From: Cherax quadricarinatus
Taxonomy: Eukaryota > Arthropoda > Malacostraca > Decapoda > Parastacidae
Length of the DNA: 64,000 nt
Direction: 5' to 3'
Assembly: GCF_038502225.1 (NCBI RefSeq)
Contig: NC_091307.1
Coordinates: 27,708,578-27,772,577, forward strand
Below, in pieces: positions 1 to 9,757 of the stretch. The stretch's first letter is position 1. Each line of letters begins with the position of its first letter. Made by a program: the position numbers and the translations under genes. The notes under the pieces are model-generated. The model was not told the origin of the DNA. It was given only the letters and a program-made list of their open reading frames with translations, and ran no database searches.

Positions 1-170
1 CGCTCACCGATTTTCGTCCGAGACGCGTCCAATGTGCCCTCAGCCAGCCTCACATGTGCCGCCCGTCCCATTGTTTACCAGCCAGCCTCCGCGGTAACAT
101 CCAAGCATACACTCGGAATATTTCGTATTATTACAGTATTTTCGGTGCTGTTTCTGGAAAATAAGTGACC

Positions 171-1961
171 ATGGGCCCCAAGAAAGCTTCTAGTGCCAAC
201 CCTACACCTCAAAGGGTAAGAATTACTATAGAAATGAAGAAAGAGATAATTGATAAGTATGAAAGTGGAGTGCGTATAGCCGACCTAGTCAAGCTGTACA
301 AGAAACCCCAATCAACCATCGCTACTATTGTGGGCACCAGAAAGACAATCAAGGAAGCTGTTCTTGCCAAAGGTTCAACTGTGTTTTCGAAACAAAGATC
401 GCAAGTGATGGAAGATGTTGAGAGACTCTTATTGGTGTGGATAAATGAAAAACAGCTAGCAGGAGATAGCATCTCTCAAGCGATCATATGTGAAAAGGCT
501 AGGAAGTTGCATGAGGATTTAATTAAAAAAATGCCTGCAACTAGTGATGATGTGAGTGAATTTAAGGCCAGCAAAGGTTGGTTTGAGAGATTTAAGAAGC
601 GTAGTGGCATCCATAGTGTGATAAGGCATGGTGAGGCTGCCAGTTCGGACCACAAAGCGGCTGAAAAATATGTGCAGGAATTCAAGGAGTACATAGAAAC
701 TGAAGGACTGAAACCTGAACAAGTGTTTAATTGTGATGAAACAGGCCTGTTCTGGAAGAAAATGCCAAGCAGGACCTACATTACTCAGGAGGAAAAGGCA
801 CTCCCAGGACATAAGCCTATGAAAGACAGGCTTACTTTGTTGATGTGTGCCAATGCTACTGGTGATTGCAAAGTGAAGCCTTTATTAGTGTATCACTCTG
901 AAACTCCCAGAGCGTTCAGGCAAAAGAATGTCCTCAAGGATAATTTGTGTGTGCTGTGGAGGGCAAACAGTAAGGCATGGGTCACTAGGGAATTTTTCTA
1001 TAACTGGTTACACCATGCATTTGCCCCCAATGTGAAAAATTACCTAACTGAAAAGAAATTAGAACTTAAGTGCCTCCTGGTGTTAGACAATGCCCCTGGT
1101 CATCCTACAGACGTGGCAGAGCGACTTTATGGGGACATGAGCTTCATTAAGGTGAAGTTTTTGCCTCCTAATACCACTCCTCTCCTGCAGCCCATGGACC
1201 AGCAGGTTATTTCCAACTTCAAGAAACTGTACACAAAAGCTCTGTTTGAAAGGTGCTTTGTAATGACCTCAGAAACTCAACTGACTCTAAGAGAGTTTTG
1301 GAGAGATCACTTTAATATCCTCAATTGTGTAAACCTTATAGGTAAGGCTTGGGAGGAAGTGACTAAGAGGACCTTGAACTCTGCTTGGAAGAAACTGTGG
1401 CCAGAATGTGTAGACAAAAGGGATTTTGAAGGGTTTGAGGCTAACCCTGAGAATCCTGTGCCAGTTGAGGAATCCATTGTGGCATTGGGAAAGTCCTTGG
1501 GGTTGGAGGTTAGTGGGGAGGATGTGGAAGAGTTGGTGGAGGAGGACAATGAAGAACTAACCACTGATGAGCTGATAGATCAACTTCAAGAGCAAGAGGC
1601 CAGACCTGGGGAAACTGGTTCAGAGGAGGGGAGAGAGAAATTGAAGAAGTTGCCTACTACAAAGATAAAGGAAATCTGTGCAAAGTGGCTTGAAGTGCAA
1701 ACCTTCATGGATGAAAATCACCCTCACACAGCTATTGCAAGCCGTGCTGGTGATTATTACACTGACAATGTTGTGAAACACTTTAGGCAAGTCATAAAGG
1801 AACGAGAGGTACAGGCCACTATGGACAGATATCTTGTGCGAAAGAAGTCCAGTGACTCTGAAGCTGGCCCTAGTGGCATTAAAAAAAGAAGGGAAGTAAC
1901 CCCAGAAAAGGACTTACTACCTCAAGTCCTAATGGAAGGGGATTCCCCTTCTAAACAGTAA
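171..1961 (+). CDS. Tigger-type (pogo) transposase, intact
   Basis: Encodes a DDE transposase acting on the element's terminal repeats at TA sites. Numbering is from the ATG at 165. An N-terminal CENP-B/psq-type helix-turn-helix lies at about residues 17-70, and a second CENPB-type DNA-binding domain (FKASKGWFERFKKRSGIHS) at about 85-155. The DDE domain spans about 180-400 with all three acidic residues visible: D191 in FNCDETGLFW, D308 in LLVLDNAPGHP and D345 in LLQPMDQQVI, a DD36D spacing within the Tigger range. An acidic stretch lies at about 455-500, and the basic tail ends in EGDSPSKQ. The second ATG (171, MGPKK) is preferred: it has a better initiation context (ACCATGG) and matches the MGPKK start of related copies; the ATG at 165 would add two residues. 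There is no frameshift or stop, so activity is possible. TIGD1-like domestication is unlikely because TIR and TSD are still attached. Confidence 0.93.
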   Translation: MGPKKASSANPTPQRVRITIEMKKEIIDKYESGVRIADLVKLYKKPQSTIATIVGTRKTIKEAVLAKGSTVFSKQRSQVMEDVERLLLVWINEKQLAGDSISQAIICEKARKLHEDLIKKMPATSDDVSEFKASKGWFERFKKRSGIHSVIRHGEAASSDHKAAEKYVQEFKEYIETEGLKPEQVFNCDETGLFWKKMPSRTYITQEEKALPGHKPMKDRLTLLMCANATGDCKVKPLLVYHSETPRAFRQKNVLKDNLCVLWRANSKAWVTREFFYNWLHHAFAPNVKNYLTEKKLELKCLLVLDNAPGHPTDVAERLYGDMSFIKVKFLPPNTTPLLQPMDQQVISNFKKLYTKALFERCFVMTSETQLTLREFWRDHFNILNCVNLIGKAWEEVTKRTLNSAWKKLWPECVDKRDFEGFEANPENPVPVEESIVALGKSLGLEVSGEDVEELVEEDNEELTTDELIDQLQEQEARPGETGSEEGREKLKKLPTTKIKEICAKWLEVQTFMDENHPHTAIASRAGDYYTDNVVKHFRQVIKEREVQATMDRYLVRKKSSDSEAGPSGIKKRREVTPEKDLLPQVLMEGDSPSKQ

Positions 1962-2012
1962 GAAGATAATGCTCTCCCCTCCTCCCATCCCATCAATCAT
2001 CACCAGATCTTC

Positions 2013-2018
2013 AATAAA
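2013..2018 (+). promoter_or_regulatory. polyadenylation signal AATAAA of the Tigger transposase
   Basis: A canonical AATAAA lies 52 bases after the transposase stop codon, within the element. The same TCTTCAATAAA context is retained in the derivatives at 5608 and 34740, which supports a shared 3' UTR. Confidence 0.6.
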
Positions 2019-2240
2019 AGTAAGTGTCATGTAATTGTGCATGCCTTTTTCAGTTTGTGTGTATTAAAATTAACATTTCATGTGGTAAAAAAAAATTTTT
2101 TTCATACTTTTGGGCGTCTTGCACGGATTAATTTTATTTCCATTATTTCTTATGGGGAAAATTCATTCACATAACGATTATTTCGCATAACAATTATCCC
2201 TCTTGCACGGATTAAAATCGTTAACCGGGGGTCCACTGTA

Positions 2241-2989
2241 TTTTATTATATAATATTATAACCCAGGAATCCAAAGGCCTGTTATCCTGGGTATAAAGGG
2301 AGCAAAATAAACACAGCAGAAAAACTTTTGAATTATATTATCCTTCACCAGTTTAGAACAGAAGTATGTACACTATATCCACTATGTACAACAATAGGTA
2401 TTAGTGCACTCCACGGTAAGCAAGGCAGAATAGAAGCCACTAGAGAGCAGACCATGCTTCAACCAGCTCTAGAATGGGAAAGATAAGGGCAGACAGGTGT
2501 GTGGTACCCACAACACCTCTGCGATTGCCAAAGCCATCTTCTCATTGGCTGGAACCTGGGTACTGATTGAACAATGGGGCCCCATCATCAACCCTGGTTC
2601 GCTGGTTGGGGAAGATAGCCTCTCAATGAGGGTGTGTACATGCGCCGAATAAAGGTTACGTACACTTTGCATGCCACATATAATATGGTACAAAAGATTT
2701 AAGAGATACATTGTTGATATAAAGAAGGTATATACAGTACATGAGGCGTGAGAGATACATGTCTAGCACATATTGTTATGTGTTTGTCACTATATAGAAA
2801 ACTCATGTTGTGGACCATACCAACTTGAGCAAAGGCAAAAGATTGTCCATGCACAGGGAACACCAAATTCCTTGAGGGAGAACTGATTCTTGATGAGAAA
2901 TAAGGTCTTGGAAGTTAGTTTAATATCTATTATACACTCCATATAAACCCTGTGGGCAGTAGTCAGAAGATTACAGAGGAACATAATGC
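2241..2989. other. no gene recognised; unassigned sequence between Tigger and LINE-A1
   Basis: I see no credible coding sequence here. The stretch starts AT-rich and contains a GC-richer block (about 2480-2660) with short inverted words such as GGTACCCACA, which could be part of an old LTR or other repeat. No paired LTR, primer-binding site or second copy is visible in the window. Confidence 0.4.
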
Positions 2990-3170
2990 AACTGGTGTCA
3001 ATTTTTGGCTGGACAAATACTGTAAGGAAAATGCAGTAACATTCACTGACAACTGGGACCTCTTCTATGGCATCAATGACATATATGCCAGGGATGGGGT
3101 TCACTTATCTAGGTCTGGGGTGGGGGCACTGGCAACTGCAGTGGAGGGAGCTGTTAGGGCTTTAAACTAG
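2990..3170 (+). pseudogene. LINE-A1 ORF1, C-terminal remnant (SGNH-esterase-like end)
   Basis: Only about the last 60 codons remain. They read GVNFWLDKYCKENAVTF...DLFYGINDIYARDGVHLSRSGVGAL and end in VRALN-stop. DGVH matches the block V Asp-x-x-His of SGNH/GDSL hydrolases, seen complete in copies A2 and A3. The upstream part is missing. Confidence 0.75.
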
Positions 3171-3364
3171 GGATAGATAGTGGTATGGGTTTTGGTGAGA
3201 ATACAGTGAAGTCCTAGTGTAGTAATATTATGAGTTCTAGGGGAACTAGTAATAGGCAGAATGAGGTGGATATTGGAAAGCCAATGGCACTAGGTGACAA
3301 GGACATTAATAAGTTTAGTGGAAAAACAGAAATGAGCAGGAAGGGTAAAGAGAAAGGAGGGCCT

Positions 3365-4438
3365 TTAACCCTTTGACTGTCGCAACCCCCAATCCTGAGG
3401 TGTCTCCTGGTGTCGCAAAATTTAAAAAAAAAATTATTTTTTCTTATGAAATGATAGAGAATCTTTTCCCGATTGTAATGACACCAAAAAATCGAAATTT
3501 GATGGAAAACTGATGGAATTATGCTCTCGCGAAATTAGCAACCTCGGCGCTGTTTACAAATCGGCGATTTCGCCCACTTTGAGCCCTATTTTCGGCTAAT
3601 TCCATTGTTCCTGTCGCCCAAATTCATAGCTATTTCTTTAGAACTCCATTTTTTCTATCGATTGAGTACAAGAAACTGCCCATTTACCGATTTCAACTAC
3701 CTAATAATGTGGTCAGAAATTTGCAATTTGGCCAATTTCATGAAAACTAAAAAATATGACAATTTCAAAAGAAGGTAAAGAATGAACAATGCAGACATTC
3801 CTGGCTCTAAAATAACATTTTCTTTGCTCATCAGTCATGTCTCCAGGCCCCTCTGATATTACTCTTGCTTTCTATTATGAATTTTTATTCAAACAAAAAA
3901 TAGAAGACTTACTACTATGCAGACTACTGCAATACTGTAATAATTGTATAAATAACATCAACCCATTCATGACTGCATATTAGAATGGCTAGTTGGACAT
4001 TTATTGGACAATGGCATCATTTGTTTACTTTTGAACATTGGCAAATATCAAACATTTCCCCTACTTTGAGCTCCATTTCTAGGTTCTTTTTATAGTAATA
4101 TCAATCAAAATCACCTCTATTTCTATAATATGTTTTCCATTCTATCAAATGAGACCAAGAAAACGAGAATACAACCATAAATACTATACGAAAATAGACC
4201 ACAAAGTCGGCATTTTAATTAAAAAAACGGTCAGAGTTTTTTTTTTCTCATTATGCACTGCGTGCTCCAGGATTTTTTTTATATGGTGCACACTGACCAC
4301 ACAGACCCATTCTCTCACATGTGGGCCTACCAGCTTTCTCCTGCTTGATTTGAAGCTGCTAGAATTTATGAGTATATATATGTCAAACACAGTACCTCGT
4401 AAGACGTATATATACGGCCGCGACAGTCAAAGGGTTAA
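3365..4438 (+). mobile_element. piggyBac-type MITE, copy A (TTAA target duplication)
   Basis: About 1.07 kb, bounded by TTAA on both sides (3365-3368 and 4435-4438). The inverted ends are CCCTTTGACTGTCGC and its exact reverse complement. It interrupts the LINE-A ORF1/ORF2 junction. In copy A3 (reverse strand near 13385) the uninterrupted sequence has a single TTAA at the same place, so insertion was precise. It has no long ORF. A TTAA duplication and CCC-starting ends are the known signature of piggyBac elements. Homologous copies are at 28906, 52256, 55784 and 56680. Confidence 0.88.
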
Positions 4439-4786
4439 AAATATATTATGCTAATAGCCGTAGTGCTTGGAATAAGATGGACGAGTTGAGATTAGTTGCT
4501 AGTGCGGGTAACATTGATGTACAGTGGACCCCCGCATACCGTACGCATCGCATACCGTTCAATCCGCATACCGCTCGCTTTTATCGCAAAAATTTTGCCT
4601 CGCATACCTCCCAAAAACCCGCTCACCACTCTTCGTCCGAGACGCGTCCAATGTGCGCCCTTAGCCAGCCTCACATGTGCCGCCGGTGGCATTGTTTACC
4701 AGCCAGCCTCCGCGGTAACATCCAAGCATACAATCAGAACATTTCGTATTATTACAGTGTTTTTGGTGATTTTTTCTGGAAAATAA

Positions 4787-5395
4787 GTGACCATGGGCCC
4801 CAAGAAAGCTTCTAGTGCCAACCCTACAGCAATAAGGGTGAGAATTACTATAGAGATGAAGAAAAAGATCATTGATAAGTATGAAAGTGGAGTGCGTGTC
4901 TCCGAGCTGGCCAGGTTGTATAATAAACCCCAATCAACCATCGCTACTATTGGTGGTACAGCTGCTGCTGCTGTTGTACCACCGTCAGCTGCTGCTGCTG
5001 CTGTAGTACCGTCAGCTGCTGCTGTAGCATCGTCTGCTGCTGCTGTAGCATCATCTGCTGCTGCTGTAGCACTGTCAGCTGCTGCTGCTGTTGTACCACC
5101 GTCAGCTGCTGCTGCTGTTGTACCACCGTCAGCTGCTGCTGCTGCTGCTGCTGTAGTACTGTCTGCTGCTGCTGTAGCATCGTCTGCTGCTGCTGTATCA
5201 CTGTCAGCTGCTGCTGCTGCTGCTGTAGCACCGTTGTTAGTGTGGCTTATTGAGAATACCAAGAAACAATTAACCCCAGAGGATTTGCCACCCAGGATAA
5301 CCCAAAAAAGTCAGTGTCATCGAAGACTGTCTAACTTATTTCCATTGGGGTCCTTAATCTTGTCTCCCAGGATGCAACCCACACCAGTCGACTAA
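4787..5395 (+). pseudogene. Tigger transposase N-terminus fused to polyalanine tract
   Basis: An open frame of 202 codons starting with MTMGPKK. Residues 1-57 match the DNA-binding start of the intact transposase (KPQSTIATI shared). About 90 residues of Ala/Val/Ser repeats then replace the segment equivalent to residues 56-88 of the intact protein. After PLLVWL the frame enters reverse-oriented SINE sequence and stops. No catalytic domain remains. Translation is unproven. If made, it would be a DNA-binding fragment with a long alanine tract. Confidence 0.6.
4962..5233. repeat. GCT-rich trinucleotide array (polyalanine-coding in one frame)
   Basis: Runs of GCTGCTGCT are separated by GTAGCATC, GTAGTACC or GTTGTACCACC linkers, giving units of about 18-30 bases. 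All + frames stay mostly open (Ala-, Cys- or Leu-rich) and the opposite strand reads Gln-rich. The related array at 34084-34370 differs in unit order and length. Confidence 0.9.
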
Positions 5396-5638
5396 CACCC
5401 AGGTGAACAGGGAAAAATGCCTGGAACTAGTGCTCATATTGGTGAATTTAAAGCCAGCAAAGGTTGGTTTGAGAGATTTAAGAATCGTAGTGGCATACAC
5501 AGTGTGATAAGGCCTGTTCTGGAAGAAAATGCCAAACAGGACCTACAGTACTCAGGAGGAAAAGGCACTCCCAGGACACAGTGTCTCATCAGTCATTGCT
5601 GCATCTTCAATAAAGGTAAGTGTCATTTATTCTTCATT

Positions 5639-5688
5639 TAGTAGAGTAGTACATGCACAATATATATTGTGCATGTACTACTCTACTA
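5639..5688. repeat. perfect 50-bp palindrome
   Basis: A 25-base arm starting TAGTAGAGTAGTACATGCAC is followed immediately by its exact reverse complement with no spacer. It lies in the 3' part of the Tigger derivative and recurs identically at 34774-34823. It could form a cruciform or hairpin. Confidence 0.95.
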
Positions 5689-6804
5689 TTGTGCATGTAT
5701 CCTTCTCTTTGTGTGTAGGAAAATGTATATTTCATGTGGTAAAAATGTTTTTTTCATACTTTTGGGTGTCTTGCACGGATTAATTTGATTTCCATTATTT
5801 CTTATGGGGAAAATTCATTCGCATACCGATCATTTCGCATAACAATCAGCCCTCTTGCACGGATTAAAGTCGCTATGCAGGGGTCCACTGTATTTGCTAT
5901 CACTGAGATGTGGTTTAATTCCAAAAGTCAGGATATGCTTGCGGAATGTCACATTCAGGGTTTTAAATTGTTCCAAGTAGATAGAAATATCGGTAAGGGG
6001 GGTGGGGTTGCACTGTATTACCGAGATCTCATGAACTGTTGCATAAAAACAGGTATTAAGTCTGAAGTAACACATACAGAATCTGTCTGGATAGAATTTT
6101 CAGAGGGGCATGAAAAATTGATTCTAGGAGTGATATACCATCCCCCAAACTCAGTTAGGGACAAGGGAAATTACTGTGGAAGGAAATTGTGAAGGCCACA
6201 AGGCACAATAATGTAGTAATTCTAGGGGATTTTAACTTTAGTCACATTGACTGGAATTTCTTGACTGGGAATTTAGAATCAAATGACCTCTTAGAAGTAG
6301 TTCAGGACTGTTTTTTGAAGCAGTTTGTGACAGAACCTACAAGGGTAAATAACCTGCTTGATTTGGTTCTGGCAAACAAGGAAACCCTTGTTAATAATTT
6401 AGAAATTACAGAGGAACCCGGCACAAGTGATCACAAATCAATTACCTTTAGCATAGAATGAAAGTATGATAGTAGGGACAACTCAGTAACAGTTCCAGAT
6501 TTTCGCTTAGCAGATTACAATGGGCTTAGAGAACACTTATCGTCTGTGGACTGGGGTAACGAAGAGAGCTATCAATATGACAGTTTTCTGAACACCATAC
6601 ATGCTGCCCAAAGAACGTTTATCCCATATAAAGAAATTAGATCAAATAGAAATGACCCAAAATGGATGAATAATAGGCTCAAATATCTTTTAGGGGATAA
6701 GAAAGGAATTTATAGGCATATCAAAAGAGATGAGGGTCATCTTATGAATCAGTATATTGACATTAAGAGGGACGTTAAAAAGCGGATAAGAAAACCTAAA
6801 AGGG

Positions 6805-7105
6805 ACTATTTATTTATTTATTTATCTATTTATTTTATGTCTTTGCAAACAGTACATTGAGATTTTGTATTTACAATAGTGGGTTGTAATGCAAAGAGAG
6901 CCTCTATTATGCCTAGGCATTATGGGCCAACTTAACATTATTGGCTTACAGTCTACTTAATACTAAGGAGTACATGTATATCATAGTTGTACAGTAGGAT
7001 AGTAATTATTTCATAGTTGTACAGTAGAATATTAATTATAAATGAATCAGAATTTGTATAATACAAAGATATATTTATATTCTAAAATGCTTTTGTGAAA
7101 ACTAT
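6805..7105 (+). mobile_element. short interspersed repeat inserted in LINE-A1 (TTATTTATTT...CCTAGGCATT family)
   Basis: An insertion of 291 bases (6810-7100) flanked by ACTAT (6805-6809 and 7101-7105). Uninterrupted copy A3 has a single ACTAT at this place, between the codons for AKRDY and EIKVARD. It begins with a TTTA run and contains ATTATGCCTAGGCATT. Similar sequence, not flanked by ACTAT, is at about 38000-38270 and in part at 23150-23240. It has no coding capacity. Class unknown; SINE or truncated LINE tail is possible. Confidence 0.7.
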
Positions 7106-8849
7106 GAAATTAAAGTTGCTAGGGATTCAAAAACTAACCCAAAAAGTTTTTTCCAGGTATATAGAACAAAAGTCAGAGATAAGATAGGTCCCCTTAAAAA
7201 TAACTATGGGCATTTTACTGACAAAGAGAACAAAATATGCTTGATTTTAAATAATTATTTTCTCTCTGTTTTTACACATGAAGACACTAACAATATTCTA
7301 GTAATTAATTTTTATAGTGGGACTGAAGAAGATAAATTATGTAACATCACAGTCACTAGTGAAATGGTTATGAAACAAATAGACCGACTGAAGCAAAATA
7401 AGTCTCGGGTCCTGATGACCTTTTTTCAAGGGTTCTTAAGGAATGCAAAATGGAACTCTGTGAACCATTAACTAATATTTTTAATTTATCTCTTCAAACA
7501 GGTGTAGTGTCTGATATGTGGAAGATGGCTAATGTAATTCCTATTTTTAAAGAAGGGGACAAGTCGTTACTGTCAAATTACCGCCCAATAAGTCTGACCT
7601 CAATTGTAGGCAAATTACTAGAGCCACTTATAGCTGAAGGACAAGCATAATCTGATTAATGATACTCAGCATGGATTCACGAGAGGCCGTTCTTGTCTAA
7701 CTAATTTATTAACCTTCTTCAGTAAAGCTTTCGAGGCTGTTGATCACGATAAAGAATCTGATATTATTTACTTGGATTTTAGTAAGGCTTTTGATAGAGT
7801 TTCGCACCAAAGACTGCTAAAGAAAGTGGCAGCTCATGGCATTGGTGGAAAAGTGCTCTCATGGATCGACTCATGGCTCACAGACAGGAAGCAGAGAGTA
7901 TGCTTAAATGGGGTTAAATCCAAGTGGGGATCCGTAATAAGTGGCATTCCACAGGCTTGGGCCCGTTGTTGTTTATAATACATGTATATATCAATGATCT
8001 TGATGAGGGAATTACTAGTGAAATGAGGAAATTCACCGATGACACAAAGATAGGTAGGATAATTGATTCAAACGTAGATATCAGGGAACTTCAGGAGGAT
8101 TTAGACAAACTCAATACCTGGTCAGAAAAGTGGCAGATGCAGTTCAATGTAGATGAATGCAAGGTTCTGAAGCTCGGGAGTGTCCATAACCATTTATGAG
8201 TTAAATAATGTAGAACTTAGCCATACAGATTGTGAAAAGGACTTGAGGGTTATGATAAGCAGTAACCTTAAACCAAGACAGCAATGCCTAAGCATATGTA
8301 ATAAGGCAAACAGATTACTGTGATTTATATCAAGAAGTGTAAGCAACAGAAGTTCAGCAGTTATATTACAGCTTTATACATTAGTAAGGCCTCACCTAGA
8401 TTATGCAGCTCAGTTCTGGTCTCCAAATTACAGAATAGACATAAATTTATTAGAAATCGTTCAGCGTAGAATGACTAAATTAATACACAGCATTAGAAAT
8501 CTTCCTTATGAAGAAAGATTGAAGACCCTTAAATTACATTCACTTGTTAGACGAAGAATGAGGGGAGACATGATCGAAGTGTATAAGTGGAAGATGGGTA
8601 TTAATAAAGGTGATATAGATAAGGTCTTGAGGATATCTCTCCAAGAGAGAACCCGCAGTAATGGATTTAAATTAGACAAGTTTAGATTTAGAAAGGATAT
8701 AGGCAAGTACTGGTTTGGAAATAGGGTAGTTGATGAGTGGAACAGTCTATCTAGTTGGGTTATTGAGGCTAAAACCACTTAGCCCAGTGGTGACTTGTAC
8801 TTAGCTCTGCAAAGACTTGTCTGTGTGCTCTCTGTGAATCTGAAGCAAG

Positions 8850-9747
8850 ATGTCCTCTCTTGAGCAACTCTACCAGCAGCTAAAAGAGGAGCTTAGGGTT
8901 GCTAAGCTGGAGATATGGCGACTAACGGAGGAGAACAAGAGGATTCGTAGTAATCCTGTTGTGAGTCCTCAGGTTAAGAGGGGTACCTGGTCAGTGGCCG
9001 GGCAACGTGGAACCCAGCTGAGGATCAAGAAGACTGTTGGAGAGGCAGAAACAACGAAGAACCAGAAGACTACTGTGGAAATTTCCAACCCACTTTCAGT
9101 GCTACCTGACGAATGTGGGTTGTCTACTGGGAACGTCACAACGAGCACCAAGGAAGCATTGGCAGACGTGAGTGAGACATCCCTTGAAACCCCAATGAAG
9201 ACCATCGAGAACGTCACGACAAATTCCACAAGTGAAGGTAAGAACATTGTTTTAGTTAGAGACAGTCAGGTTAAGTTTATGGATAGGGCCTTTTGTCTTA
9301 GGGACAGGAAGAGGAGGCAGAGGGTATGTTTTCCTGGGGCTGGGATGGGGGATATTGTTAGCCGTCTGGACGACATCATGAAAGGTAATGGGAACAATCC
9401 TATTATTTGCCTCTGCGGGAGGCAACGATGTTGGCAGACGTAGGAGTGAAGACCTGATTAGCAGGTATAGGACAGCAATAGAGATAATTAGGAAGAGGGG
9501 TGGGAACCCTGTGATATGTGGCATTTTGCCCAGGAGAGGAGTTGGAAATGAATGGTTTTTCAGGGCAATCGGTGTCAATTGCTGGCTGGACAAACACTGT
9601 AAGGAAAATGCAGTAACATTCATAGACAACTGGGACCTCTTCTATGGCAGAAATGACATGTGTGCCAGGGATAGGGTTCACTTATCTAGGTTTGGGGTGG
9701 GAGCACTGGCCAACACAGGGGAGGGAGCTCTTAGGTCTTTAAACTAG
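8850..9747 (+). pseudogene. LINE-A2 ORF1: coiled coil plus SGNH/GDSL esterase-like domain, one frameshift
   Basis: The N-terminus (MSSLEQLYQQLKEELRVAK) is leucine/glutamate-rich and likely coiled coil over about residues 1-35. A low-complexity linker follows, then an SGNH-type fold. Its block I reads RDSQV here where copy A3 has GDSQV, so the nucleophile Ser is kept but the Gly is lost. Block III is GGNDVG (just after a frameshift near 9415-9420) and block V is DRVHLS (DGVH in the other copies). It ends GALRSLN-stop at 9747. Esterase-type ORF1 proteins are known in CR1/L2-clade LINEs, where they are thought to assist RNA or membrane interactions; that role is family knowledge, not visible here. 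The frameshift makes this copy non-functional. Confidence 0.8.
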
Positions 9748-9757
9748 AAATAGTGGT

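Larger units (their letters stand above)
1..2238 (+). mobile_element. Tigger/pogo DNA transposon, 5' end outside window
   Basis: The element holds an intact transposase gene. It ends at 2238 in a terminal inverted repeat whose reverse complement reads CAGTGGACCCCCGGTTAACG, followed by TA at 2239-2240, the target duplication expected of Tc1/mariner-pogo elements. The first 160 bases are a GC-rich 5' leader shared with the related copies at 4522 and 33667. By comparison with the copy at 4522, roughly 100 bases including the left repeat lie before the window start. The 3' region (about 2150-2238) also has the 'TTATGGGGAAAATTCA' block seen in the other copies. Confidence 0.92.
4522..5890 (+). mobile_element. 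non-autonomous Tigger derivative with GCT (polyalanine) array, copy 1
   Basis: The terminal repeat CAGTGGACCCCCGCATACC begins at 4522; the right end is GGGGTCCACTG at 5890. TA duplications (4520-4521, 5891-5892) flank it inside LINE-A1, between the codons for ...GNIDV and FAITEMW. The leader and first ~57 codons of a Tigger transposase are kept; then come a GCT-rich array (4962-5233), a reverse SINE segment (about 5263-5405), a second piece of transposase (FKASKGWFERFKNRSGIHSVI, 5447-5512), an internal deletion, and a 3' UTR with a 50-bp palindrome. It lacks a DDE domain and would need transposase in trans, for example of the type encoded at 171-1961. Confidence 0.88.
2990..8775 (+). mobile_element. 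LINE-A copy 1 (CR1/L2-like non-LTR retrotransposon), 5'-truncated, interrupted by three insertions
   Basis: Reading downstream, the copy holds the end of an ORF1 (DGVHLSRSG...GAVRALN, stop at 3170) and then ORF2 fragments. The endonuclease part is at 4440-4520 and 5893-6460 (FAITEMWFNSKSQDM, VVILGDFNFSHIDW, GTSDHKSITFS). The linker is at 6480-6809 and 7101-7300, the reverse transcriptase at 7440-8200 (NYRPISLTSIVGK, DFSKAFDRVSHQ, IYINDL, FTDDT) and the C-terminus at 8470-8775. The order and wording match copies A2 and A3. Frameshifts and stops are frequent (near 6170, 6460, 7650 and 7970), so it is a pseudo-copy. Insertions sit at 3369-4434, 4522-5890 and 6810-7100. It ends abruptly where copy A2 begins. 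Confidence 0.85.

Noticed and set aside
2470..2720. Solo LTR or LTR retrotransposon piece
   Set aside because: A GC-richer block with an AATAAA-like word, but no paired LTR, TG...CA border with target duplication, or gag/pol sequence could be shown.
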